The notes beneath the pieces were generated by a model. The model did no database searches. It saw only the letters and a list, made by a program, of their open reading frames with translations, and was not told the origin of the DNA. From LCIL01 sp041480845 (GTDB taxonomy: Bacteria > Patescibacteriota > Microgenomatia > UBA8517): a stretch of 20,475 nt of DNA. The translations under genes and the position numbers were made by a program. Each line of letters opens with the position of its first letter. The first letter of the stretch is position 1. Location: NCBI GenBank assembly GCA_041480845.1, contig JBGPAU010000012.1:1-20475 (forward strand), given 5' to 3'. Below are positions 7,617 through 14,401 of this stretch, one piece after another.

Positions 7617-7625
7617 TTATCCACA
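7617..7625 (+). promoter_or_regulatory. Perfect-consensus DnaA box
   Basis: TTATCCACA is the classical high-affinity DnaA-binding 9-mer. I found no second perfect copy in the gene-free stretch around it. It sits 2 bases from a minus-strand -10-like TATAAT. Confidence 0.45.
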
Positions 7626-7744
7626 TACCATAAAGGCCGAGGTGATGATCTAAGAGGCTTGAGGCTAAATACTATATCAAACTATACCTATGCTCCGTAA
7701 ATTTTGTGTTCGGTTTTTCTTCGCTTACCCCGATGCGTCGCAAA

Positions 7745-7778
7745 TCGTGAAAACTACCCATAATATTCGTGAAAACTA
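7745..7778. repeat. 12-bp direct repeat with 22-bp period
   Basis: TCGTGAAAACTA occurs at 7745-7756 and 7767-7778. The 22-bp spacing is two helical turns, so two bound proteins would face the same side of the DNA, as with iterons. Confidence 0.7.
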
Positions 7779-7889
7779 TACCCCTACAAAGTCAATATAA
7801 CCTATAATTATGGGGTGTGTGCCCCCCTCCTCCCCTGCCTGGGCCTGTCCCTAAATTTTAAATTTTTAATTTTTAATTAAAGCGAAGCG

Positions 7890-8660
7890 CTAGCCGCCCC
7901 AATGTGTGGCGAAAAACATTGCGACAAAAACCAGGACCCCTACGATAAGGTGCTCCCTTACGGTTGAGGAAAAAAGTCTCCCGTCGACCTTTGCTTGCCC
8001 GAGTCCAAGAAGCATATAAAAAGTAACCGTCAGGAATAGCGACCCCACAACAACCGTAACCGGCCAAAAGTATAATGCCGCGGCAACTTCCATTGTCAAA
8101 AGAGAAGAAATCCCGCTTAAGATAAAAAGGTCGGGAGAAAATTCGGTTTCGAGTAGCATTGACCAGAAGCCTTGCAGGTAAAGTAGGAATGAGATAATAA
8201 AAGTAAAGGGAAGCAAGATATAAATCTCAGTTCTTACGGATAATATTGCATCAAACACAAGGAACGAAGTCAGTAAACTGAGTACAAAACCTACTCCCCT
8301 AGCCGCCCGTAATAATGCTATGGTTCTAACCGCTGCAACCGAATAAATATTGGCAGTTAAACACAAAACATAAATCCCAAGTCCGTAAAATATAACAATT
8401 GGTATGCGGGCAAAAACATTTGCCGGAAGTAGAAACCAAAAAAATCCGACACCTAATGTAAATATTGTCGGTAAAATCAATGTCAGAAGTGTCATTTTGC
8501 GTCCCAGACTTTCCATAAGCGACCAATAAAATAAGACCACGGTTAAAACTCCCAAAGCCCCAATAGCCCAAAAACGGTTTTGGTCATTTAAAAACTGGAT
8601 GGCAATAAATCCCAGACAAAGGAGTAATGATGTAATGACAAAACGGCGGCGCTTGCTCAT
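7890..8660 (-). CDS. Polytopic membrane protein of unknown function
   Basis: The 256-residue product begins with a basic MSKRRR and then consists of about eight hydrophobic helices with short polar loops, ending ATHWGG. No catalytic or transport motif stands out and I cannot assign a family. It starts 1 base after the yebC stop codon (TAATATG), so it is the second gene of a yebC operon and probably depends on yebC translation, having no Shine-Dalgarno sequence. No terminator follows, so transcription may enter the gene-free stretch beyond. Confidence 0.85.
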   Translation of the reverse strand: MSKRRRFVITSLLLCLGFIAIQFLNDQNRFWAIGALGVLTVVLFYWSLMESLGRKMTLLTLILPTIFTLGVGFFWFLLPANVFARIPIVIFYGLGIYVLCLTANIYSVAAVRTIALLRAARGVGFVLSLLTSFLVFDAILSVRTEIYILLPFTFIISFLLYLQGFWSMLLETEFSPDLFILSGISSLLTMEVAAALYFWPVTVVVGSLFLTVTFYMLLGLGQAKVDGRLFSSTVREHLIVGVLVFVAMFFATHWGG

Positions 8661-8661
8661 A

Positions 8662-9402
8662 TTAGGCGGGAATTTGTTGCATTATTTCGTCAGGAATATC
8701 CAGATTGGAGAAAACCTTTTGCACATCATCAAGACTTTCGATATCATCCAAAAATTTTATGGCCTTTGCGGCTTCCGCCGGAGCCTCAATTGTCTGGAAA
8801 TTTTTCGGCTTCATTTGAAGTTCAGTTTGGGTAACTTCGAAGCCAGCCTCAACCAATTTTTTGTGAATTTGGCTCAATTTATCAGGGGCAACATAAACCT
8901 CAAATCCGTCGGGAGTATCCTCTATATCCTCCGCCCCGGCATCGATCAGAGAAAGCATTTGTGCATCGGGCTCCCCGGATTTCTTAACAAGCATAAAACC
9001 CTTGCTTTCAAAATTAAAAGCGACCGCATTCGGTCCAGCCAGACTCCCCCCTCCCCTCTCAAAAACACCTTTAATTTCCTGGGCGGTCCTGTTTTTATTG
9101 TCACTCATTACCTCGACCATGAGTCCAAATCCCCCGGGACCAAAACCTTCATAGGTTATCTCTTCCAGGTTGGCGGCCTCTGTTGTGGCCTTGGCAATAG
9201 CCCTTTCAATATTTTCTTTGGGCATACTCACCGCTCTGGCTTTGTCTATTTCAAAACGGAGTCTGAAGTTCATGTCGGGGTCTGCCCCACCTTTGGCAGC
9301 AATCATTATTGCGCGTGCCATTTTGGAAAAAAGATTCCCTTTGGCCGCATCGTTGGTCGCTTTCTGGCGCTTAATTGTTGCGTAATGTGAATGACCGCTC
9401 AT
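8662..9402 (-). CDS. yebC: YebC/PmpR (TACO1) family protein
   Basis: The 246-residue product has the family's diagnostic N-terminus (MSGHSHYATIKRQKATNDAA, compare MSGHSKWATIKHKK) and covers all three TACO1 domains, with ITYEGFGPGGFGLMVEVMSD in the middle and LDDIESLDDVQKVFSNLDIP near the end. Family members were first described as transcriptional regulators. Later work ties YebC/TACO1 to translation, relieving ribosomes stalled on proline-rich stretches. The minus-strand -10 TATAAT (9420-9425) lies at the centre of a perfect palindrome (9415-9429), 17 bases before ATG. That suggests the gene is regulated. It is followed by the polytopic membrane protein gene in one operon. Confidence 0.96.
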   Translation of the reverse strand: MSGHSHYATIKRQKATNDAAKGNLFSKMARAIMIAAKGGADPDMNFRLRFEIDKARAVSMPKENIERAIAKATTEAANLEEITYEGFGPGGFGLMVEVMSDNKNRTAQEIKGVFERGGGSLAGPNAVAFNFESKGFMLVKKSGEPDAQMLSLIDAGAEDIEDTPDGFEVYVAPDKLSQIHKKLVEAGFEVTQTELQMKPKNFQTIEAPAEAAKAIKFLDDIESLDDVQKVFSNLDIPDEIMQQIPA

Positions 9403-9414
9403 ATCTTTCTTTCA

Positions 9415-9429
9415 TTGGTATTATACCAA
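9415..9429. promoter_or_regulatory. 15-bp palindrome over the yebC -10 box
   Basis: TTGGTAT-T-ATACCAA is a perfect 7-1-7 palindrome. On the minus strand its centre is the TATAAT -10 hexamer of yebC (9420-9425). It is a candidate repressor site. Confidence 0.55.
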
Positions 9430-9446
9430 AATATTTGAAAGAGGTC

Positions 9447-9474
9447 TTGACAAGACTAGCGGTGTCTTTATACT
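9447..9474 (+). promoter_or_regulatory. Promoter of the TPR protein gene
   Basis: A perfect TTGACA (9447-9452), a 16-base spacer and TATACT (9469-9474) predict a start near 9481, about 13 nt before ATG 9494. No Shine-Dalgarno sequence is present in that short leader. Confidence 0.7.
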
Positions 9475-9493
9475 CAAATACAGTTCAATCTAT

Positions 9494-10189
9494 ATGGACA
9501 CATCTGCCTCCCAAACCGCTGTCAGTTTGGCTCTTTCAGGCAAGTGGCCGGAGGCCATAAAGGCAAACCTCGAAATAATTTCAGATAGTCCCGAAGATAC
9601 CGATGCAATCAATAGACTCGCAAGAGCTTACTGGGAGCTTGGCAAAATCTCCGAAGCCCGCGAGGCCACTAAAAAAGTTTTGAAAATTGATCCCGTTAAT
9701 CCAATCGCCCTAAAATGTGTTGAGAAATGGAAAGTAGCAGGAAATAATGATATCCGTTCTTCGGGTTTAACTACTACGGAAAATTTTTTGGAAGAACCCG
9801 GGAAAACCAAACTTGTAACACTTCTTAATCTCGGAGACAGTAAAATTTTCGCAAATCTCGATCCGGGTGAGGAGGTCAAACTTTTTTCTCATGCACACAA
9901 AGTTTCTATTAACACCCTTGACGGAAAGTATATCGGTTGCCTCCCCGACGATCTTGCTGCAAGACTCAGAAATCTAATCAAGACAGGGTGTAAATATCAG
10001 GTTTTAATGAAATCGGTTGACCCGAAAGAAATAAAAGTTTTTATCAGAGAACTGGAGAGAGGGAAAAAAGCCACGGATACTCCTTCCTTCCCCACCGAGA
10101 AAATAGATTATGTTTCTTTCACGCCTCCCGAGCTTATACATAAGGACGCCCCCGAAACGCCAAACCTCGAAGAGTCTTCAGAAGACTAA
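9494..10189 (+). CDS. TPR protein with a HIRAN-like C-terminal segment
   Basis: The 231-residue product has two tetratricopeptide repeats at the N-terminus (about residues 5-72; for example AINRLARAYWELGKISEARE), which normally bind other proteins. Residues about 110-190 (LDPGEEVKLFSHAHKVSINT, then DGKYIGCLPDDLAARLRNLI and a lysine-rich stretch) resemble the HIRAN pattern, in which a short strand-rich unit recognises DNA ends. I see this by pattern only, so it is tentative. The tail is acidic and proline-rich and probably disordered. There is no signal peptide. The gene is divergent from yebC and ends 6 bases before the stop of the convergent LytR_C-domain gene. Confidence 0.75.
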   Translation: MDTSASQTAVSLALSGKWPEAIKANLEIISDSPEDTDAINRLARAYWELGKISEAREATKKVLKIDPVNPIALKCVEKWKVAGNNDIRSSGLTTTENFLEEPGKTKLVTLLNLGDSKIFANLDPGEEVKLFSHAHKVSINTLDGKYIGCLPDDLAARLRNLIKTGCKYQVLMKSVDPKEIKVFIRELERGKKATDTPSFPTEKIDYVSFTPPELIHKDAPETPNLEESSED

Positions 10190-10195
10190 AAAAAT

Positions 10196-11122
10196 TTAGA
10201 ACCTTTTTGCAAACACGGAACCCAAATCAATCTCCAAATCCATTCCTCCCCTGTCCGCTCTTACCTTACAGGAAAAAATATCCGCTATTTTTTTGACCGC
10301 TTTAACATCGGACCCAAAAACAGTGCAGTCACTACTTTCCTCATTTTTTTTGTCAATAGACACAATTTTAGCTCCCACGACTTCAATTATTTGTCCAACC
10401 GTATCAGCTACACCGGGCACACCGGTGGCATCCCCTATCGCGACTCTCAAGTTTTTGTCGGCAAAAGTATTATCGGCAAAATAAGCAGTTAACCTCGGAG
10501 ATATGGTGCCGGCAAGAATATACCCGGGTTGTCCGTCGTTAAGTTTTTGCTTAGCCAAAAATTGATTTTTTCCAAGATCAAGCCAATTTTTACCCAAATC
10601 GCCAACCCTAAGAGCAAATAAACCGGCAGAAATTCTGTCCGCCAAGGTTATGTTAGTCGACTTAGGAAAAACTATAAAACGCAATATTCCTGCCAAATTT
10701 CCATCCGCCAGACTTTTTGCATCGCTGTCACTCCACAAAAAAACAGGAAACAGAAAATTCTGGGTGACGGTTTCTGCCAAAAGCTTCCCTCTTATTTTTT
10801 CGTTCACCCCAAGCTGCCATACGTTTTTAATCCGCAGCTCGCCGTAATTTCTGGCAACATTAACCTCTGTGTCGGCAGGAATATCTAATGTGGTAATTTC
10901 ATCCAGTCTAGGATCCAGCACGGAAACCGCAGCGTCACCGCTTCCCAACCTATAAGCCAAAATAAACTTATCATGTCCGTTCCAATATCTTGTATCCAAT
11001 TTAAAAATTACAAAAAGACAAATAATTAAAATTACCGGTAAAAAAAACTTAAAAAATAAACCGGTAATCTTTCCGGTCTTTTTCTTCTTTTCCATCAGTG
11101 CACGGCGTCGGGCAGATCGCAT
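10196..11122 (-). CDS. Membrane-anchored protein with LytR_C domain
   Basis: The 308-residue product has a basic N-terminus, one transmembrane helix (about residues 22-42) and an extracytoplasmic part. The C-terminal 85 residues (NLRVAIGDATGVPGVADTVG onward) fit the LytR_C domain, which accompanies LCP (LytR-CpsA-Psr) cell-wall enzymes. Residues about 50-130 (FILAYRLGSGDAAVSVLDPR, TLDIPADTEV) look like the start of an LCP domain, but the conserved arginines that bind the polyprenyl phosphate are not visible, so this part may be degenerate. A role at the cell envelope is likely and the exact function is unknown. It starts 3 bases after the antiporter stop. ATG 11095 (MEKKKK) is an alternative start. 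Confidence 0.75.
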   Translation of the reverse strand: MRSARRRALMEKKKKTGKITGLFFKFFLPVILIICLFVIFKLDTRYWNGHDKFILAYRLGSGDAAVSVLDPRLDEITTLDIPADTEVNVARNYGELRIKNVWQLGVNEKIRGKLLAETVTQNFLFPVFLWSDSDAKSLADGNLAGILRFIVFPKSTNITLADRISAGLFALRVGDLGKNWLDLGKNQFLAKQKLNDGQPGYILAGTISPRLTAYFADNTFADKNLRVAIGDATGVPGVADTVGQIIEVVGAKIVSIDKKNEESSDCTVFGSDVKAVKKIADIFSCKVRADRGGMDLEIDLGSVFAKRF

Positions 11123-11125
11123 ATT

Positions 11126-12790
11126 TTACCTACTGTGAGAAACTCTCAAATTTCTAATCGCATCACTTATTTCATTCCTATTTTTACCACGGCTAATTAG
11201 AACACTCCTTATAATTTCAACTGCTGCTTCAAACTCCGGCTGGATTACTTTATCCACTCTTAGGGTCTTTAATTTTTCCCAATCTTCATCCCTGTGAGCC
11301 CTCGAAATTATTTTTACATCGGGAGCCACCGTCTGCACATAAGTTATCAGAGTTTCCTGAACAACACTGTCCGGAATCGCCAGAATAATCGCCTTTGCAT
11401 TCCTAATTCCAACGGCCTCAAGCACTTCCGGTTCGGTCGGATCCCCATAAAGAACCTTCGTACCGGTTTTCTTTAATTCCTGAACAACTTTTTGGTTGTA
11501 ATCGATAACAACAAACGGGATTTCATATTCTTTAAGAGCCTTGCCCACCCAACTCCCCACTCTTCCGTATCCGCAGACGATAATATGGTCCTTAAATAAG
11601 TTTTCATCAAAGTCGTGCTTCTCTCCGCTCATAAATATTTTATATTTTTTCATTTTCCTCCAGAAAGGAATTACAGACCGGTAAAGAATCGGTGAAAAAA
11701 TCAAAGTCAGAAGTGTAACCGAAATTCCGATTGATGTTTGCTCGGGACTTAAAATATGAAGGACCAACGCTGAGGAAAATATTACAAAAGCAAACTCTCC
11801 TACTTGAGCCAGTCCGAAGCTTGTAGCAATCCCTGTTTTCCCCTTATAACCGAACACGGAACTGACTATAAAGATAACCAAAACTTTTAAGGCTATAACA
11901 ATTACGGTTAAAACAACTATCAGTCCGAACTTGGAAATAACTACTGCGGGTGTAACCAAAAATCCCAAAGTAACAAAAAATAGGGCAACGAATAAATCCC
12001 TTAGGGGACGCGTCTCGGCAAATATGGCATGGTGTTCTTGTGACTCCGAAATTACAACTCCGGCCAAAAATGCCCCCAATGCCGGTGAAATTCCAAAAAA
12101 AGATGTTATAGCAGCGGTTCCCAGTGCGAGTGCAATTGAGGCCAAGAGAAGAAGCTCTCTGGAATTGGTTCCCGCCAAAATGTGGACAAAGAAAGGAACT
12201 ATCTTCTTACCAAGTAAGATTACTCCTAAAATAACCAATAAAGCCTTTCCTAACCCAATCAAAACCGCGAGCCCTATCCCCTCCCCCCGGGCGGATGCCA
12301 AAAGCGGAAGTATTACCATTATCGGAATTACAGTTAAGTCCTGCACCAGCGACCAGCCAAGCATTATTTCTCCGTGAATCGTATCCGTCTCCCCGCTATC
12401 CCCCAGTATCTTAACAAGTACAGCAGTTGAGGAAATTGAAAAACCAAGTGAAAGAACCAGGGCAGCCAGAGGTGCCAGTCCAAACCAAGAAAGAATAAGA
12501 TAGCCCAAGAGAGTGACTAAAACAATTTGAATGAGTGCCCCAAAAACCGCAACATTAAGATATCTTGAAAGCCTTTCAAAAGAAAGCTCCACTCCGATTG
12601 AAAAAAGAAGAAGTATTATTCCCACCTGGGCTAATCCCGAAACCGATTTTAGCGCGGGTGGCAAAATTGCTCCGATAGCTATCCCCGCAATAATATAGCC
12701 AACCAAGCCGGGAACTTTCAGAACCTTTGCCAGAAATCCTCCGACAACTGCCGCAATAACAACGAAGAAAAGTCCCAGGGTCAGATCCAT
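11126..12790 (-). CDS. Kef-type cation:proton antiporter with TrkA-N domain (CPA2 family)
   Basis: The 554-residue product has about 12 transmembrane helices (residues 1-380) of the CPA2 Na+/H+ exchanger fold. Family landmarks are SLGFSISSTAVLVKIL, LVQDLTVIP (with the conserved ion-binding Asp151) and QVGEFAFV. A cytoplasmic TrkA-N Rossmann domain follows (about 401-515), with the nucleotide motif GYGRVG at 407-412 and an acidic residue after the second strand (VVIDYN). This suggests NAD(H) or another nucleotide gates K+ or Na+ export against protons. The TrkA-C domain is missing. It is the middle gene of an operon, 4 bases downstream of the pseudouridine synthase. Confidence 0.93.
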   Translation of the reverse strand: MDLTLGLFFVVIAAVVGGFLAKVLKVPGLVGYIIAGIAIGAILPPALKSVSGLAQVGIILLLFSIGVELSFERLSRYLNVAVFGALIQIVLVTLLGYLILSWFGLAPLAALVLSLGFSISSTAVLVKILGDSGETDTIHGEIMLGWSLVQDLTVIPIMVILPLLASARGEGIGLAVLIGLGKALLVILGVILLGKKIVPFFVHILAGTNSRELLLLASIALALGTAAITSFFGISPALGAFLAGVVISESQEHHAIFAETRPLRDLFVALFFVTLGFLVTPAVVISKFGLIVVLTVIVIALKVLVIFIVSSVFGYKGKTGIATSFGLAQVGEFAFVIFSSALVLHILSPEQTSIGISVTLLTLIFSPILYRSVIPFWRKMKKYKIFMSGEKHDFDENLFKDHIIVCGYGRVGSWVGKALKEYEIPFVVIDYNQKVVQELKKTGTKVLYGDPTEPEVLEAVGIRNAKAIILAIPDSVVQETLITYVQTVAPDVKIISRAHRDEDWEKLKTLRVDKVIQPEFEAAVEIIRSVLISRGKNRNEISDAIRNLRVSHSR

Positions 12791-12794
12791 ATAT

Positions 12795-13520
12795 TCAGTT
12801 TAGATTAGAGGCAAGCCCGTGTAAAGAGTATCGTGAAAGTACTTCCTCCAAATCTTTGGGAAGACCCGATTTGAATTCGACTGTTTTGCCGGTATCCGGA
12901 TGGATAAATTTTATCGAAGCGGCGTGCAGGAAAAGCCTCGGACACCACTTCCGGTCATTCCGTGCGGTCTTTCGTCCTGCATAAAATTCATCCGCAACAA
13001 TGGCGTGTTTTATATATTTACAGTGAATTCTTATCTGATGGGTTCTGCCGGTTTTCGGATAAAATTCTACTAAAGTATGCCCTGCATTATTGCCCGGGAA
13101 GAATTGCAAAACTTTATAATCAGTTTCCGAGTTTCTCCCCCCGGCAACGACTCCAAATCTATCCTGTCTCCAGGGAAGTCTCCCAACCGGAACTGTAATA
13201 TTTCCCTCCTGTGGCTCCAGTTTTCCATGAACAAGAGCTATATAGGTTTTTTGTACTTCCCTGCTCTTAAATTCTGCCTGAAGTTTATCAAAAGATTCTT
13301 TATTTTTGGCAATAATCATTACTCCGCTCGTTTCTTTATCAAGCCTGTGAACGATTCCGTGACGAGAGTCGGTATCCTCAACTAACGGATAATCAAACTG
13401 TCTTAGCCACGTTTGCAGCACCGGCTGATTTTTGGTTGTAGCCGCCTCGTTCACAATCCAGCCTGCAGGTTTATCAATAACAAAGAGAGAGTCATCCTCA
13501 AAAATTATTTTAGGTTCCAT
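12795..13520 (-). CDS. RluA-family pseudouridine synthase
   Basis: The 241-residue product isomerises uridine to pseudouridine in RNA. The catalytic motif is HGIVHRLDKETSGVMI, with Asp61 as nucleophile, and GRTHQIRIHCKYIKHAIVAD is the other hallmark of the RluA/RluC/RluD group. It starts directly at the catalytic domain and lacks the N-terminal S4 domain of RluC and RluD, so it is closer in layout to RluA. The target could be 23S rRNA or tRNA and cannot be told from sequence. A -10 box TAAAAT on the minus strand (13527-13532) ends 6 bases before ATG. It heads the operon with the antiporter and the LytR_C protein; functional relation among the three is not evident. Confidence 0.93.
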   Translation of the reverse strand: MEPKIIFEDDSLFVIDKPAGWIVNEAATTKNQPVLQTWLRQFDYPLVEDTDSRHGIVHRLDKETSGVMIIAKNKESFDKLQAEFKSREVQKTYIALVHGKLEPQEGNITVPVGRLPWRQDRFGVVAGGRNSETDYKVLQFFPGNNAGHTLVEFYPKTGRTHQIRIHCKYIKHAIVADEFYAGRKTARNDRKWCPRLFLHAASIKFIHPDTGKTVEFKSGLPKDLEEVLSRYSLHGLASNLN

Positions 13521-13562
13521 ATCTGTATTTTAACATTTCTTTGCTTCTCCAAGCAGATAATT

Positions 13563-13592
13563 ATTCATTCTTTGCTTGCCCAAAGAATGAAT
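13563..13592. repeat. Perfect 12-bp inverted repeat
   Basis: ATTCATTCTTTG (13563-13574) and CAAAGAATGAAT (13581-13592) form a 12-bp stem with a 6-base loop. It is a possible protein-binding site or RNA hairpin. Confidence 0.8.
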
Positions 13593-13820
13593 CAAGAAAG
13601 GGCCCGCCGTGGAAATTTCATAGTTCCTCGTCTCGTTCATTCATACAAAAGAACTTCTTCGCCGTAAAGGCTCGTCAGACAGCTTTTGTTTCTTAATAGA
13701 ATTCTCTCAACTCGTCAAAATGCAATTTCCAAAGGCGTTTTGGGCAAACCCATTGAAGCTGCACCTAAAATTTTAGCGCGAAATCAAATCGAAAGGCAAA
13801 GTAATACAAGCCTCCCCGGC

Positions 13821-13849
13821 TTGACTTTTTTGATGCTATAGGGTATTAT
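13821..13849 (+). promoter_or_regulatory. Promoter of the small membrane protein gene
   Basis: TTGACT (13821-13826), a 17-base spacer and TATTAT (13844-13849) predict a start near 13856 and a leader of about 67 nt. The -35 is identical to that of the lipoprotein gene. Confidence 0.7.
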
Positions 13850-13856
13850 ACGCCCA

Positions 13857-14352
13857 GCCTTTTTACAGTTCTTTAACATTGTATTTTCGCGCACTCAAAC
13901 TATCCCTAAGGAGGATAAAAAAATGAATAAACAGTTGTTCTATGGTCTGAGCATCTCGTTGATTCTGGTTAGCGCTTCACTCATCTTAATCAGCGGAATC
14001 TTGGGTAATCCTACCCAATTTCTCGGGGTACTCATCGCAGTCTTGATTATCACGTCCATCGTGCTTGCTGTCGAAGCAAATCTCGAATTTGAACTCTTCC
14101 TGGTGTCTCTCTTTGCTATCGCGGTTGCCTCCTATGTCGTAGGAGTGATCGCCGTATTTATATTTGGACCAGGAATTAACCCTATAAGATTTGAAAATGT
14201 AGGCACGGCTTTTGTTATGGGGGTCAGAATACTTTCCCTGGTTTATCCAACCACTATTTTAATAATTGTTGCAATAGACAGGCACGAACAATCAGTGAGA
14301 GAAAAAAACAAAAAGAAAGCGAAAGACGAAAAGAAGGAAAAACTGTAAAGGC
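13857..14352. repeat. Complementary arms in the 5' and 3' UTRs of the small membrane protein mRNA
   Basis: TTTACAGTT (13862-13870) is the reverse complement of AACTGTAAA (14341-14349). After a two-base bulge (13860-13861) the pairing continues as GCC (13857-13859) with GGC (14350-14352), for 12 bp in all. The 5' arm is at the predicted mRNA 5' end. The 3' arm contains the TAA stop codon (14346-14348). Confidence 0.7.
13923..14348 (+). CDS. Small four-helix membrane protein with a lysine-rich tail
   Basis: The 141-residue product has about four transmembrane helices (roughly 6-28, 33-52, 57-82 and 92-118). It ends in a very basic cytoplasmic tail (RHEQSVREKNKKKAKDEKKE). I do not recognise a family. 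It has a textbook Shine-Dalgarno sequence (AAGGAGG, 13909-13915) before ATG, which is rare in this window, plus its own promoter and terminator. Like the lipoprotein gene at 4647-5117 it has a 5' leader arm complementary to a segment over its stop codon. The basic tail could bind nucleic acid or acidic lipids, but that is a guess. Confidence 0.85.
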   Translation: MNKQLFYGLSISLILVSASLILISGILGNPTQFLGVLIAVLIITSIVLAVEANLEFELFLVSLFAIAVASYVVGVIAVFIFGPGINPIRFENVGTAFVMGVRILSLVYPTTILIIVAIDRHEQSVREKNKKKAKDEKKEKL

Positions 14353-14357
14353 AAACG

Positions 14358-14399
14358 GGCCCTCTCAATCAAAACAACGATTGGCAGGGCCTTTTTTTT
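14358..14399 (+). terminator. Rho-independent terminator after the small membrane protein gene
   Basis: The stem 14358-14370 with 14379-14391 has one C-C mismatch and one G-U pair and an 8-base loop. Eight T follow (14392-14399). Confidence 0.93.
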
Positions 14400-14401
14400 G
14401 G

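Larger units (their letters stand above)
7130..7889. other. 760-base gene-free region with DnaA box, short repeats and a hairpin
   Basis: No convincing gene lies here. What can be seen: three tandem copies of AATAAGCN with 8-bp period (7373-7396); an imperfect direct repeat, 14 of 16 identical (7465-7480 and 7529-7544); a nested hairpin (7522-7530 with 7566-7573, inner 7535-7539 with 7556-7560); a perfect DnaA box TTATCCACA (7617-7625) next to a minus-strand TATAAT (7610-7615); a 12-bp direct repeat TCGTGAAAACTA (7745-7756 and 7767-7778, 22-bp spacing); and an A/T-only tract at about 7854-7880. It could be a replication origin, a structured RNA locus or decayed accessory DNA. I could not match it to RNase P RNA, tmRNA or SRP RNA. 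Confidence 0.55.
13521..13922. other. 402-base gene-poor stretch with a 12-bp inverted repeat and the leader of the next gene
   Basis: There is no convincing gene. A perfect inverted repeat (13563-13574 with 13581-13592, 6-base loop) lies about 40 bases upstream of the pseudouridine synthase gene. No T-run follows, so it is not a terminator. From 13668 to 13838 one plus-strand frame is open without a start and contains nothing I recognise. The stretch ends with a promoter (13821-13849) and a leader of about 67 nt. Confidence 0.6.

Noticed and set aside
7440..7660. RNase P RNA, tmRNA or SRP RNA
   Set aside because: None of the conserved core sequences of these RNAs is present.
8599..9390. 263-residue open frame on the plus strand
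   Set aside because: It is antisense to yebC, whose family assignment is certain.
11931..12377. 148-residue open frame on the plus strand
   Set aside because: It is antisense to the antiporter gene. The low-complexity composition mirrors membrane-helix codons.
13413..13838. Plus-strand frame open except for one TAA (13665-13667), possibly a broken gene
   Set aside because: The first part is antisense to the pseudouridine synthase gene. The second has no start and no recognisable protein. Open frames of this length occur by chance.
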